Translations under genes and position numbers: made by a program
Notes under the pieces: model-generated
What the model saw: only the letters and a program-made list of their open reading frames with translations
Told to the model about the DNA's origin: nothing
Database searches by the model: none
In this document: positions 18,859 to 28,564 of the stretch, piece after piece
Layout of the letters: the number at the start of each line of letters is the position of its first letter
Position numbering within the stretch: the stretch's first letter is position 1
Origin: Roseateles oligotrophus
GTDB lineage: Bacteria > Pseudomonadota > Gammaproteobacteria > Burkholderiales > Burkholderiaceae_C
Length of the DNA stretch: 64,000 nt
Assembly (NCBI RefSeq): GCF_025717515.1
Contig: NZ_JAJIRN010000002.1
Span: forward strand, 372,001-436,000
Direction: 5' to 3'

Positions 18859-19235
18859 GCAACCCCTACAAAGGCAAAACCGGCCTGAACCGCATACTTC
18901 ACGCGACCGGCTATTCCTTGGCCGGGCTGCGCGCCGCTTATACCGGCGAAAGCGCCTTCCGCCAAGAGGTGTGGCTGCTGATCGTCGCCACGCCGCTGGC
19001 CTTCTGGCTGGGCCAAGGCTGGGTGCAGACCGCGCTGCTGCTCGGCTCGCTGATGCTCGTGCTGATTGTCGAACTGCTGAACTCAGGCATCGAGGCGGCG
19101 ATTGACCGGGTCTCGTTCGAGTTGCACGACCTGTCCAAGCGAGCCAAAGACCTGGCCAGCGCGGCAGTGCTGCTGTCGCTACTGCTCAGCGCCGGCATCT
19201 GGGGCGCGGCGCTATGGCAGCGCCTTGCCGGCTGA
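18855..19235 (+). CDS. dgkA: Diacylglycerol kinase
   Basis: Small three-helix inner-membrane kinase that phosphorylates diacylglycerol to phosphatidic acid, recycling lipid by-products of envelope glucan or lipopolysaccharide modification. The catalytic motif is VELLNSGIEAAIDRVS with the conserved Glu and Asn, followed by HDLSKRAKDLASAAVLLS. It has 126 residues, the family size. The ATG at 18855 overlaps the RDD stop (ATGA), so it ends the sigma-DUF3619-DUF3106-RDD chain. It converges on glnB with 9 bp between stops. Confidence 0.94.
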   Translation: MSNPYKGKTGLNRILHATGYSLAGLRAAYTGESAFRQEVWLLIVATPLAFWLGQGWVQTALLLGSLMLVLIVELLNSGIEAAIDRVSFELHDLSKRAKDLASAAVLLSLLLSAGIWGAALWQRLAG

Positions 19236-19244
19236 ATTACTAGC

Positions 19245-19619
<375 letters not shown>

Positions 19620-21317
19620 TTAAGCACGGAACTTCGATGTAATCGGATAGCGCCAGTCGCGCCCGAAGGCGCGGTGCGTAATGCGTATCCCGATCGGCGC
19701 TTGGCGGCGCTTGTATTCATTGATCTTGATCAGCCTTGTGACACGCTCGACATCGGCCACGTCGAAGCCGGCCTCCACGATCTCAGCCACAGACTGGTCT
19801 TCTTCCATATAGCGGGCCAGGATCGCGTCCAAGACCTCATAGGGCGGCAAGCTGTCCTGGTCTTTCTGATCGGGCCGCAGCTCGGCCGATGGTGGGCGCG
19901 TGATGATGCGCTCGGGGATGATGGGCGCCGCCGTCAACACCGATCCATCGGGTCGCAAGGTAGCTTGCTCGTTACGCCAGCGCGCCAGCCGGAACACCAG
20001 CGTCTTCGCCACATCCTTGATCACCGCAAAGCCGCCCGCCATATCGCCGTAAAGCGTGCAATAACCGGTTGCCATTTCGCTCTTGTTGCCGGTGGTCAGC
20101 ACGATGGCGCCGAACTTGTTCGACAAGGCCATCAGCAAGGTGCCGCGGATACGCGCCTGAATGTTCTCCTCGGTCGCATCCAGAGCCAAGCCCTTGAACT
20201 CATCGGCCAAAGTCTCATTGAACGCATCAAACATCGGCGAGATCGACTTTTCGTCATAGCGCACGCCGAGCCGCTCGGCCATGTCACGCGCATCAATCCA
20301 GGAGATATCGGCCGTGTAGGGCGAAGGCATCATCACGGTGCGCACCTTGTCGGCACCCAAGGCGTCGACCGCGACCGCCAAAACCAAGGCGGAGTCGATG
20401 CCGCCGGACAGGCCCAGCAAGACGCCGGGGAAACCGTTCTTGCCGACATAGTCGCGCACACCGGTGACCAGGGCGGCCCAGACCTGTGCCTCCAGACTCG
20501 GCAATGGCAAGACTTGGCCCTTGACCTGCCCCGACGCATTGATCTCGAGCAGCGTCAGCGCCTCCTCGAAGATAGGCGCGCGCGCGGCCAAGTCGCCATC
20601 CGCATTGAGTGCAAACGAGGCGCCGTCAAACACCACCTCGTCCTGCCCGCCGACCAGATGGGAGTACAGCAGCGGCAAGCCGACATCGCGTGCCCGCTCG
20701 GCCATGCGTTGCTCGCGCTCCTCGGCCTTGCCGACGTGGAAGGGCGAGGCGTTCAACACGCACAGCACCTGCGCGCCGGCCGCCTTGGCCGCCCGCGCGG
20801 GCTCGTCAAACCAGGCGTCTTCGCAGATATTCAAACCGAAGCGCAGGCCGCCGACCTCGAACACCGCCGCTGGCTCGCCGGCATCGCGGCCCGAGACAAA
20901 ATAGCGCCGCTCATCAAAGACCTGGTAATTGGGCAACTCGCGCTTGCAATAGGTCAGCAAGACCTGCCCCCCTTGCAAAACAGAGGCCGCATTGAAGCGC
21001 GCCGGCACGGCCCAGCTCTTGGACCTAAGATCGCGCTGCGAGGGCTGCTGAAAGGGATGGCCAACCACCACGCTCAAGCCCTCACAGTCGGCCAATTCCT
21101 GAGCAATGCTTTGCAAGGCGGCAGTTGCGGCCTGCATAAAAGCGGGGCGCAAAAGCAAGTCTTCGGGCGGGTAGCCGCACAGGCTCAGCTCGGGCGTCAG
21201 CAGCAGTTTTGCACCGGCGGCATGGGCGCGCCGCCCATATTCGACGATCTTTTTTGCATTGCCTTCAAGATCACCCACGGTGACATTTATTTGCGCGAGC
21301 GCGACGATCACAGACAT
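19620..21317 (-). CDS. nadE: Glutamine-dependent NAD+ synthetase
   Basis: Last step of NAD synthesis: amidates nicotinic acid adenine dinucleotide using ammonia from glutamine. The N-terminal nitrilase-like glutaminase domain (about 1-260) shows the Glu-Lys-Cys triad in TPELSLCGYPPEDL, YCKRELPNYQVFDE and LNICEDAWFDEP. The C-terminal synthetase domain has the P-loop LGLSGGIDSALVLAV. It has 565 residues from ATG 21317. It is followed at 36 bp by the PII gene; in Azospirillum, PII proteins are known to regulate this NadE type, so the pairing is meaningful. Its ATG overlaps the ATG of the divergent gene by 2 bp. Confidence 0.95.
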   Translation of the reverse strand: MSVIVALAQINVTVGDLEGNAKKIVEYGRRAHAAGAKLLLTPELSLCGYPPEDLLLRPAFMQAATAALQSIAQELADCEGLSVVVGHPFQQPSQRDLRSKSWAVPARFNAASVLQGGQVLLTYCKRELPNYQVFDERRYFVSGRDAGEPAAVFEVGGLRFGLNICEDAWFDEPARAAKAAGAQVLCVLNASPFHVGKAEEREQRMAERARDVGLPLLYSHLVGGQDEVVFDGASFALNADGDLAARAPIFEEALTLLEINASGQVKGQVLPLPSLEAQVWAALVTGVRDYVGKNGFPGVLLGLSGGIDSALVLAVAVDALGADKVRTVMMPSPYTADISWIDARDMAERLGVRYDEKSISPMFDAFNETLADEFKGLALDATEENIQARIRGTLLMALSNKFGAIVLTTGNKSEMATGYCTLYGDMAGGFAVIKDVAKTLVFRLARWRNEQATLRPDGSVLTAAPIIPERIITRPPSAELRPDQKDQDSLPPYEVLDAILARYMEEDQSVAEIVEAGFDVADVERVTRLIKINEYKRRQAPIGIRITHRAFGRDWRYPITSKFRA

Positions 21318-22521
21318 GGATTTCACCGATGAAATACAGATGGGAATAGGGCCAACAGGGTTGGGCGATTATGTCATCCGGGTGCATGACAGCCCTGGCC
21401 AGTTGCCGCTGGCCGAATGGAATGCCTTGCTGTCCGCCCAGCAACAGCCGACGCCCTTCATGCGGCTCGAATACCTCAGCGCCCTGCATGAATCCGGCAG
21501 CGCCACCACCGCCACCGGTTGGCAGGCCCGGTTCGCCAGCCTCTGGCGGCAGGGACAACTGCTGGCCTGCTGTCCGGCCTACCTCAAGAGCCATTCCTAT
21601 GGTGAATATGTGTTCGACTGGGCCTGGGCCGATGCCTACCAGCGGCATGGCCTCAGCTATTACCCCAAGCTGCTGGTGGCCGTGCCCTTCACGCCGGTGC
21701 CGGGCAGCCGCCTGCTGGCCATCAATGCCGAGGCGCGCCAACTCTTGATGCACGGTTTGCAGGCCATGGCGGCAAAGCTTGGCCTGAGTTCGGCCCACCT
21801 CTTGTTCGGCGACTCGGCCGACCTGTCGGCCGCGCAGGGCCAAGCCTGGATGCAGCGCCAAGGTGTGCAGTTTCATTGGCAAAACCGATCACCCCTGCGG
21901 TACGCCACCTTCGAGGAATTTCTCGCTTCGATGCAGCGGGAAAAGCGCAAGAAAATTCAACAAGAACAACGCAAGGTGCGTGAGGCAGAGATTCATTTCG
22001 AAGTCCGCCAAGGCTCACAAATTAGCGAGCGTGACTGGGACTTTTTCTACCACTGCTATCAGCTGACCTACCGCGCCCACCGCAGCACGCCCTATCTGAC
22101 GCGCGAGTTCTTCCGCTTGATGAGCCGCGACATGACCGAGAACTGGCTGCTCTTCACCGCCAAACGTGGGCCTGAGGCCATCGCCACCTCCTTGGTCGCA
22201 CTCGACCCCGTGCAGGGTCACGCCTATGGCCGCTACTGGGGTGCGGTCGAGAGCGTGTCATGCCTGCATTTCGATGCCTGCTACTACCAGCCGCTGGCCT
22301 GGTGCATTGCCAATGGGTACAGCCGCTTCGAGGGCGGCGCGCAGGGTGAGCACAAGATGGCACGCGGCCTGCTGCCCGTGTCCACCCATTCCAGCCATTG
22401 GTTAGCGCATCCAGACTTCAGCCAGGCGGTGGCCGACTTCCTGGCCCAGGAGGGTCAGGCCATGCGTGGCTATGTGAACGAGTTGGAAGAGCACCAGCCC
22501 TTCAAGGCCTGCCCCCAATAA
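21316..22521 (+). CDS. GNAT/FemAB-like acyltransferase (DUF482 type)
   Basis: A 401-residue protein of the FemAB-like 'GNAT family' group formerly DUF482, with no established substrate. Recognisable segments: TPFMRLEYLSALHESG, GEYVFDWAWADAYQRHGLSY, FLASMQREKRKKIQQEQRKV, and the C-terminal SRFEGGAQGEHKMARGLLPV. ATG 21316 shares bases with the nadE start codon on the other strand; ATG 21340 (MGIGPTGLGDYV) is a less crowded alternative and I cannot decide. It ends at a strong bidirectional terminator shared with ppa. Confidence 0.82.
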   Translation: MDFTDEIQMGIGPTGLGDYVIRVHDSPGQLPLAEWNALLSAQQQPTPFMRLEYLSALHESGSATTATGWQARFASLWRQGQLLACCPAYLKSHSYGEYVFDWAWADAYQRHGLSYYPKLLVAVPFTPVPGSRLLAINAEARQLLMHGLQAMAAKLGLSSAHLLFGDSADLSAAQGQAWMQRQGVQFHWQNRSPLRYATFEEFLASMQREKRKKIQQEQRKVREAEIHFEVRQGSQISERDWDFFYHCYQLTYRAHRSTPYLTREFFRLMSRDMTENWLLFTAKRGPEAIATSLVALDPVQGHAYGRYWGAVESVSCLHFDACYYQPLAWCIANGYSRFEGGAQGEHKMARGLLPVSTHSSHWLAHPDFSQAVADFLAQEGQAMRGYVNELEEHQPFKACPQ

Positions 22522-22544
22522 AAAAGCGCCCGGCGGGGCGCTTT
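22521..22544. terminator. Bidirectional terminator between acyltransferase gene and ppa
   Basis: AAAGCGCCC-GGCG-GGGCGCTTT is a perfect 9-bp stem with a four-base loop. The minus-strand side has the longer T run (TTTTTTATT), so it best serves ppa. Confidence 0.88.
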
Positions 22545-22566
22545 ATGCGGTCAAACAACGCCGAGA

Positions 22567-23106
22567 TCAGCCCTGCGACGCCTTTTTGTAAGCCTCGATG
22601 CCGGCCACGATTTCGGCCTTGGCGGCGTCCGGGCCTTCCCAGCCTTGCACCTTGACCCATTTGTTCGGCTCCAGATCCTTGTAGTGCTCAAAGAAATGCT
22701 GGATCGCGTTGAGGCGCATCTTGTTGACGTCCTCGGGCTTTTGCCAATGCTGGTACATCGGCAGAATCTTGTCGATAGGCACGGCCAGCAGCTTGGCGTC
22801 GCCGCCGGCTTCGTCTTCCATCTTCAAGACGCCGACCGCGCGGCAAGTCACCACCACGCCGGGTGTCAGTGGGAACGGCGTTACGACCAGCACATCGACC
22901 GGGTCACCGTCATCCGACAGCGTTTGCGGGATGTAGCCGTAGTTGCAGGGATAGTGCATCGCGGTCGTCATGAAACGGTCGACAAACATCGCGCCGGTTT
23001 CCTTGTCCACCTCGTACTTGATCGGATCCGCATTCATCGGAATTTCGATGATGACGTTGAACTGTTCGGGCGCTTTGGCGCCGGGGGTGACGTTGTGCAG
23101 GCTCAT
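22567..23106 (-). CDS. ppa: Soluble inorganic pyrophosphatase
   Basis: Cytosolic Mg-dependent family I pyrophosphatase that drives biosynthesis by hydrolysing PPi. The signature [15 protein letters not shown] with its catalytic Asp residues is intact, as are [19 protein letters not shown] and [18 protein letters not shown]. The ATG at 23106 gives 179 residues, the family length. It is divergent from the membrane pyrophosphatase hppA, so two PPi-consuming enzymes of different energetics share one intergenic region. Confidence 0.96.
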   Translation of the reverse strand: MSLHNVTPGAKAPEQFNVIIEIPMNADPIKYEVDKETGAMFVDRFMTTAMHYPCNYGYIPQTLSDDGDPVDVLVVTPFPLTPGVVVTCRAVGVLKMEDEAGGDAKLLAVPIDKILPMYQHWQKPEDVNKMRLNAIQHFFEHYKDLEPNKWVKVQGWEGPDAAKAEIVAGIEAYKKASQG

Positions 23107-23195
23107 GATTATCCGTAAGTCGACAAGGGGAAACCCGCATTCTAAGGGCAGGCCTTGCCGCTGGCTGACGGCGCCCGCATCAACACACCCCCATC

Positions 23196-23228
23196 GTTTA
23201 CCCGCAAACCTTGGGTAAACACCCAAGG
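23196..23228. promoter_or_regulatory. Nested inverted repeats in the ppa-hppA intergenic region
   Basis: GTTTACCC (23196-23203) pairs with GGGTAAAC (23213-23220), and CCTTGGGT (23209-23216) pairs with ACCCAAGG (23221-23228). The two perfect dyads share the middle arm and so exclude each other as hairpins. They lie 125-157 bp before hppA and about 90 bp before ppa. They may be an operator or part of a 5' leader; nothing identifies the binding factor. Confidence 0.5.
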
Positions 23229-23352
23229 CTCACGCCCTCACCTTCTCGTAGCATCAATTCGGGCGACCTGACCCTCATGTTCGACTCATGTTCAGAGGTG
23301 CCGGGCCTAAGTTTTTCCTCCAACTGCAGATAGAACGATAGGAGACATCTAC

Positions 23353-25521
23353 ATGTCGACGAGTTTGGCGCTGTATTTCGCTCTGGCCTGTGGCCTAGCG
23401 GCTGTGTTGTACGGCTTCATACAAAGAAGCTGGATCTTGAGTCAAGACGCGGGCAATGCCCGCATGCAGGAGATCGCCTCCGCTATCCAACAAGGAGCTG
23501 CCGCTTATTTGGCCCGTCAGTACAAGACGATTGCGGCCGTAGGTCTGCTGCTGGCGATTTTGATCGCGGTCTTTCTGGACCCTATGTCGGCCGTCGGCTT
23601 CGTGCTCGGCGCGGTGCTCTCGGGCGCTTGCGGCTTCATCGGCATGAATGTGTCGGTGCGCGCCAATGTGCGCACCGCGCAGGCCGCCACCAAGGGCATT
23701 GGCCCGGCACTGGACGTTGCCTTCAAGGGCGGCGCCATCACCGGCATGCTGGTGGTCGGCTTGGGACTCTTGGGTGTCAGCCTGTTCTTCTGGTTCTTGA
23801 GCGGTGGCGAGAAGATTGACGCCGCCACGCTCAAACCGCTGCTCGGCTTCGCTTTCGGCTCCTCGCTGATTTCGATCTTCGCGCGGCTCGGCGGCGGCAT
23901 CTTCACCAAAGGTGCGGACGTCGGCGCCGACCTGGTCGGCAAGGTGGAAGCCGGCATCCCCGAGGATGACCCGCGCAACCCGGCAGTTATTGCCGACAAC
24001 GTCGGTGACAACGTCGGCGACTGCGCCGGCATGGCCGCCGACCTGTTCGAGACCTACGCGGTGACGCTGATCGCCACCATGGCGCTGGGCGCCTTGGTCG
24101 TGACGGCCGCCCCGATGGCCGCCATCCTCTATCCGCTGATGCTGGGCGGCGTGTCCATCATTGCCTCCATCATCGGCTGCTACTTCGTCAAGGCCTCGCC
24201 GGGCATGAAGAACGTTATGCCGGCGCTCTACAAGGGCTTGGCCGTGGCCGGCGTGCTGTCGCTGATCGCCTTCTACTTCGTCACCAACGCGGTGATGCCG
24301 GATGACGCGCTGGGCGCTGGTACTCGCATGCGCCTGTTCGGCGCCTGTGCCGTCGGCTTGGTGCTGACCGCCGCGCTGGTCTGGGTGACCGAGTTCTACA
24401 CCGGCACCCAGTACTCGCCGGTCAAGCATATTGCCCAAGCCTCGACCACCGGCCATGGCACCAACATCATCGCGGGCCTGGGCGTGTCCATGCGCTCGAC
24501 CGCCTGGCCGGTGCTGTTCGTCTGCCTGGCGATCTTGGCTTCCTACCAACTGGGCGGTCTCTACGGCATCGCCACCGCTGCCACCTCGATGTTGAGCATG
24601 GCCGGCATCGTGGTTGCGCTCGACGCCTATGGTCCGATCACCGACAACGCCGGCGGCATCGCCGAAATGGCCGAACTGCCCGCCAGCGTGCGCGATGTGA
24701 CCGACCCGCTGGACGCCGTCGGCAACACCACCAAGGCGGTCACCAAGGGCTATGCGATCGGCTCGGCCGGTCTGGCGGCGCTGGTCTTGTTCGCCGACTA
24801 CACCCATTCGCTCGAAGCGCGCGGCATGCATGTGTCGTTTGATCTGAGCGACCCCAAGGTGATCGTCGGCCTCTTCATCGGTGGCCTGATCCCCTATCTG
24901 TTCGGCGCGATGGCGATGGAAGCCGTAGGCCGCGCGGCCGGCTCCGTGGTGGTGGAAGTGCGCCGCCAATTCGCCGATGGTCTGATCATGTCCGGCAAAC
25001 GCAAGCCCGACTACAGCGCCGCCGTCGACATGCTGACCAGCGCCGCGATCAAGGAAATGATCATCCCTTCGCTGCTGCCGGTGATCGTGCCGGTGCTGGT
25101 GGGCTTGTTGTTAGGCCCCGCAGCCTTGGGTGGCTTGCTGATGGGCACCATCGTGACCGGTCTGTTCGTGGCGATCTCGATGTGTACCGGCGGCGGCGCC
25201 TGGGATAACGCCAAGAAATACATCGAAGACGGCCATCACGGCGGCAAGGGCAGCGAAGCCCACAAGGCGGCCGTCACCGGCGACACCGTCGGCGACCCTT
25301 ACAAAGACACCGCCGGCCCGGCCGTCAACCCGCTGATCAAGATCATCAATATCGTCGCGCTCTTGATCGTGCCTTTGCTGCCGATGCAAGTGACCCCGGC
25401 GACGGCCGCCGCAACCCAGCATGCGACTGCCGCAGCAACGGCGCCCGTGGCGATGCCGGCCGCGTCAGACCTTAGCGCCTTGGCCGCGTCCGAGCCGATG
25501 AAGGCCGCCTCGCAACCCTGA
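23353..25521 (+). CDS. hppA: Membrane-bound proton-translocating pyrophosphatase
   Basis: Inner-membrane H+ pump powered by PPi hydrolysis; 722 residues, about 16 helices. The catalytic stretch [20 protein letters not shown], followed by [16 protein letters not shown], is intact. The cation-specificity site reads [10 protein letters not shown]: a Lys after GNTT marks the K+-independent H+ pump class, where K+-dependent enzymes have Ala. The ribosome-binding site AGGAG precedes ATG 23353. The last about 50 residues are an Ala/Thr/Met-rich tail beyond the usual C-terminus. A strong terminator follows. Confidence 0.96.
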   Translation: MSTSLALYFALACGLAAVLYGFIQRSWILSQDAGNARMQEIASAIQQGAAAYLARQYKTIAAVGLLLAILIAVFLDPMSAVGFVLGAVLSGACGFIGMNVSVRANVRTAQAATKGIGPALDVAFKGGAITGMLVVGLGLLGVSLFFWFLSGGEKIDAATLKPLLGFAFGSSLISIFARLGGGIFTKGADVGADLVGKVEAGIPEDDPRNPAVIADNVGDNVGDCAGMAADLFETYAVTLIATMALGALVVTAAPMAAILYPLMLGGVSIIASIIGCYFVKASPGMKNVMPALYKGLAVAGVLSLIAFYFVTNAVMPDDALGAGTRMRLFGACAVGLVLTAALVWVTEFYTGTQYSPVKHIAQASTTGHGTNIIAGLGVSMRSTAWPVLFVCLAILASYQLGGLYGIATAATSMLSMAGIVVALDAYGPITDNAGGIAEMAELPASVRDVTDPLDAVGNTTKAVTKGYAIGSAGLAALVLFADYTHSLEARGMHVSFDLSDPKVIVGLFIGGLIPYLFGAMAMEAVGRAAGSVVVEVRRQFADGLIMSGKRKPDYSAAVDMLTSAAIKEMIIPSLLPVIVPVLVGLLLGPAALGGLLMGTIVTGLFVAISMCTGGGAWDNAKKYIEDGHHGGKGSEAHKAAVTGDTVGDPYKDTAGPAVNPLIKIINIVALLIVPLLPMQVTPATAAATQHATAAATAPVAMPAASDLSALAASEPMKAASQP

Positions 25522-25555
25522 TAGAGCGGACCTCAAAGGCCACGCTCAAACCCTG

Positions 25556-25584
25556 ACAGCCCGCCATGCGCGGGCTGTTTTTTT
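25556..25584 (+). terminator. Intrinsic terminator of hppA
   Basis: ACAGCCCGC and GCGGGCTGT form a perfect 9-bp stem around CATGC, followed by TTTTTTT. Confidence 0.93.
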
Positions 25585-25742
25585 GGGACTTATCAATCCG
25601 ACTTAGGTCCTTTTCACCCTATTTCAGCGGGTAATCCCCAGCCAACACTGTGGCGCTTTTCGGCAAAATTCCGGTGCACCAAAACGGAGCGCGATTCCTT
25701 GCTCTGTTGGCCGGTGCCAAACAACCGAAAAGGGGAGAAAAA

Positions 25743-26000
25743 ATGAAAACCACGACATCTAGCTGGATTGGACTATTGATCGCCAGCGGCTTGCTGGCTT
25801 TGAGCGGTTGCGCCGCCACGCCGACTACAGAGGCTCCTAAAGAAGATTACGAACCACTGAACTACACCACCGGTTCCAACTTGGGCCGCCGCGGCCCGCC
25901 GGCCTCCAATGCGAAGTCGGTCAATAAAGAAGACGTCAAACGAGAGGTTGACGCGATGTCCGCGACGAACGCGGCCGACTACATGCGCAAAGGAAACTAA
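25743..26000 (+). CDS. Small lipoprotein of unknown function
   Basis: An 85-residue protein with a lipoprotein signal (IGLLIASGLLALSGCAATP, lipobox LSGC). The mature part is short and polar, with YEPLNYTTGSNLGRRGPPAS, and resembles small Burkholderiales lipoproteins with a GSNxxRR segment. AAAGGGGAG lies just upstream of ATG 25743. It is a single gene with its own terminator. No function is proposed. Confidence 0.82.
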   Translation: MKTTTSSWIGLLIASGLLALSGCAATPTTEAPKEDYEPLNYTTGSNLGRRGPPASNAKSVNKEDVKREVDAMSATNAADYMRKGN

Positions 26001-26057
26001 GGCCGAGCCAATGCGAACCAAGCCGCTGCTGCCGCAAGGCTCGGCCCAAGGATAAAG

Positions 26058-26080
26058 CAGCCTGCTTGCAGGCTGTTTTT
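26058..26080 (+). terminator. Intrinsic terminator after small lipoprotein gene
   Basis: CAGCCTG-CTTG-CAGGCTG is followed by TTTTTG, 57 bp past the stop. Confidence 0.85.
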
Positions 26081-26142
26081 GCTTTGAGCACGGCCGAAGC
26101 CGCGACACAATAGCGCTCAAGCACAGGGACTCTCAAACAGCC

Positions 26143-26997
26143 ATGACGAACACAGCGATCTCACGGCACGGACTGGAACGGCGGCGCTCGCAATTGAACG
26201 ATTTGCGCCGCTACTTGCAAGCACAAGAGCAAGAATTTGACGACCTGCGCGCGCAGGTACAAGGCTTTGTCGGGCGCTATGTGGCCGCTTTGGGCGAGTC
26301 TTATCTTGAGCTGGATGCGCTGGAGTCGCAATTGCATAGCGCCACCAATGGCTTGGCCGAAGCGCTGCGCAACAGCGGCATCGATGTTCGTTCACCTTTG
26401 GCGCCACAGGCCACCGCGCTGCCCGTGTTGCCACAACTCCCGGTCGGAGCAAGCCTGCCACCCGAGCCTCAGAGCGGCCAGGTCGAAATGGCACCGCCGA
26501 CGCTGAAGACACTCTACCGTCGCGCGGCAATGCGCTTGCACCCCGACTTTGCCGGCAACGAAACCGACCGGCGGGCCCGCGAGCAAAACATGATGCTGGT
26601 CAACGAGGCCTACGCGGCCTCCAACCGCGCGCAACTTGAGGTGCTACTGCTGGCCGCCGGCGAAGATCCGGTGAGGGTCACCGGCGGCAATGCCGATGCG
26701 CTGCGCAACTGGCTGAGCCGCTGTGAGCAATTGGTGCAGGGTCGCTTGCGGGTCGTGCAAGCTCATATGGCGCTGTTGACGGTGCATCCGATGCACCGGC
26801 TTTGGCTGGCCATCGCGCAGGCCGAAGTCAAAGGCCTTGACCCATTGAGCGTGATGGCCAATCGACTGCGCAGCCAGATTGGGGAGCGTCGCCAAGAGTT
26901 GTATATCGGCCAGCGCCTGCAGCCTCTGTCGGGCTTGGCGCAAGCCTTCTTGCACCGCCGCATCGAGCGCATGGGAGCGGCGGCCGGCACCAACTAA
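26143..26997 (+). CDS. J-domain protein with N-terminal coiled coil
   Basis: A 284-residue protein. Residues 10-80 are strongly helical and probably coiled coil (LERRRSQLNDLRRYLQAQEQ, LELDALESQLHSATNGLAEA). After a Pro-rich linker, about residues 118-170 form a J-domain: LKTLYRRAAMRLHPDFAGNE contains the HPD tripeptide (133-135) needed to stimulate DnaK, and NMMLVNEAYAASNRAQLEVL matches helices III-IV. The C-terminal 100 residues are helical and unrecognised. A specialised DnaK co-chaperone is the reasonable call; the client is unknown. Confidence 0.82.
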   Translation: MTNTAISRHGLERRRSQLNDLRRYLQAQEQEFDDLRAQVQGFVGRYVAALGESYLELDALESQLHSATNGLAEALRNSGIDVRSPLAPQATALPVLPQLPVGASLPPEPQSGQVEMAPPTLKTLYRRAAMRLHPDFAGNETDRRAREQNMMLVNEAYAASNRAQLEVLLLAAGEDPVRVTGGNADALRNWLSRCEQLVQGRLRVVQAHMALLTVHPMHRLWLAIAQAEVKGLDPLSVMANRLRSQIGERRQELYIGQRLQPLSGLAQAFLHRRIERMGAAAGTN

Positions 26998-27003
26998 AGC
27001 GGC

Positions 27004-27591
27004 TCAGGGCTTGCCATTGAGAGCCGTCCAGGTCAAAACCTGAGTCAGTAGCTGATCACTGGCCTCGCTGAAGGCCCGCACCGCACCAGCCGCATCCGCG
27101 CTAGGGCTGGGCTTCACAAGCTCAAAGACCTGCGTCAAGCCTGCCCCTTCGCCCAAGCGGGCTCGCAGGCTAACTCTGACTTCCGACTGCGTGGGCGAGC
27201 TGAAGCGTTGCTCGAACTCGACCAACTCAAGCCGCAGTGCGACGGTTCTACCGGCCGCATTGCGCCCCCCCTGTGCCACCTTTTGCCGCAGGCGCTCACT
27301 CAGCAGAGCGGCCGGCGGTGCTAGCCAACGACTGTCACGATAGAACTGGGCCTGGAATTCATTCAGGTAGACCAAACGATAGGCAATGCCCGGCGTGGCC
27401 AGCCAGGGCGGCGCGCTCATTTCGGTCAATTGCAGATCGACCAGCGGCGCTTGCGTCCTTTCGGCAGCCAACGCAGGCCCCAAGTCGAAGACGGCCGGAG
27501 CCGCCGTCGTTTTGCCACCCAAGGCACAGGCCCCGAGAAGCAGCGCAGCCGCGCCTGCATATAGCATGACCCTCGCTAGACCCAGCCTCAT
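27004..27591 (-). CDS. ABC-transport auxiliary lipoprotein (PqiC/ABC_trans_aux type)
   Basis: A 195-residue lipoprotein (signal MLYAGAAALLLGACALGG, lipobox LGAC) of the family that accompanies MCE transporters, usually at the outer membrane's inner face. Recognisable text: IAYRLVYLNEFQAQFYRDSR WLAPPAALLSERLRQ. It is the last gene of a four-gene lipid-transport operon and overlaps the MCE gene by 4 bp. The role in lipid trafficking is inferred from family and context. Confidence 0.87.
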   Translation of the reverse strand: MRLGLARVMLYAGAAALLLGACALGGKTTAAPAVFDLGPALAAERTQAPLVDLQLTEMSAPPWLATPGIAYRLVYLNEFQAQFYRDSRWLAPPAALLSERLRQKVAQGGRNAAGRTVALRLELVEFEQRFSSPTQSEVRVSLRARLGEGAGLTQVFELVKPSPSADAAGAVRAFSEASDQLLTQVLTWTALNGKP

Positions 27592-28559
27592 TTGCTTACC
27601 TTCCTTGTCTCGGCATCGAAGCCGGCCTCACCCGGGCCCGCCGGCGCGGGCTGAGGGCCAAACAGAACACTCTGTGGTTGCTCGCCAATTTGATTCGCCA
27701 CCCGCTCGACCGCCCGCCCGCTCTGGCTCCAGACATCGACCAGGGGTTGACTGCGCAAGCCCTTGCCGCCCACCAAGGCCGCGTCCAAGCGCTGCGCCGT
27801 CATTTGCACCTGCGTGGACGCTAGGCCAATGCGATCAAGTAACTCGGCACGCTGACGCAGCTCCTGCGCCAACAAGGTGGACTCGGTGGTGAGGCTGTCG
27901 ATGCGCTGCAACGAAGCCCCGGCACCCGCCATCAATTGGCGGGTCTGTGCGGTCAAGGGCGGCAGGGCCGCTGCCGTGGGCCCCAGCGCCTTGCCGAGAG
28001 CGGCAACCTGCGTCGCGGCTTCGTTGAAGTTGCTCAAACTGCGACTGAAAGCCTGCTGATTGCCCTCGCCAAGCAAGGTATTGAGCCGCACCGCCACCTC
28101 GCTGAAGCGCTCCAGCAATTGCGGCCCGGAACTGCTGAGCCGGTCCAGCATCGACGCTTGCAGCTCGATCGGCGCGGCCCCAGCCTTCAACAAGGGCGCC
28201 GCGGCTTTCCCCTCGACGGGATCGGACAGATCGATATAGCTCAGCCCGGTGATGCCCTGATAACCGAGCCTGGCCACCGTGGCCTCGGTCAAGGGCGCCG
28301 TCTTGGCTACCCGAATACCGATCAGAATCCGCGCCGCGTCGGCGCTATCAAAGCCGATCGACTCGACCTTGCCGATCAAAACGCCTCGCAACTTCACAGG
28401 CGCCTTGACATTCAAGCCCGACACGCCGCTGCGCGAGACGATCGTAAAGTCGATCTTCTCCCCCTGATCCCCCTGGAACCAGGCCGCGACCAAGGCCAGC
28501 ACGCCGCCCAAGAAAAGTATAAAGATGCCTGTCGCCAAGGCATGTGCACGGTTTTCCAT
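27588..28559 (-). CDS. MlaD-like MCE-domain protein
   Basis: Membrane-anchored periplasmic substrate-binding component of an Mla-type phospholipid transporter. An N-terminal helix (ATGIFILFLGGVLALVAAWF) is followed by an MCE domain at about 40-115 (FTIVSRSGVSGLNVKAPVKL, RGVLIGKVESIGFD) and a long helical tail from about 140. At 323 residues it is longer than MlaD and closer to paralogues with extended tails. It lies 5 bp after the ATPase gene. Confidence 0.92.
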   Translation of the reverse strand: MENRAHALATGIFILFLGGVLALVAAWFQGDQGEKIDFTIVSRSGVSGLNVKAPVKLRGVLIGKVESIGFDSADAARILIGIRVAKTAPLTEATVARLGYQGITGLSYIDLSDPVEGKAAAPLLKAGAAPIELQASMLDRLSSSGPQLLERFSEVAVRLNTLLGEGNQQAFSRSLSNFNEAATQVAALGKALGPTAAALPPLTAQTRQLMAGAGASLQRIDSLTTESTLLAQELRQRAELLDRIGLASTQVQMTAQRLDAALVGGKGLRSQPLVDVWSQSGRAVERVANQIGEQPQSVLFGPQPAPAGPGEAGFDAETRKVSK

Positions 28560-28564
28560 TTCGC

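Noticed and set aside
23395-24969. Minus-strand frame of 524 codons inside hppA
   Set aside because: His/Gln/Arg-rich mirror of a strongly conserved membrane protein.
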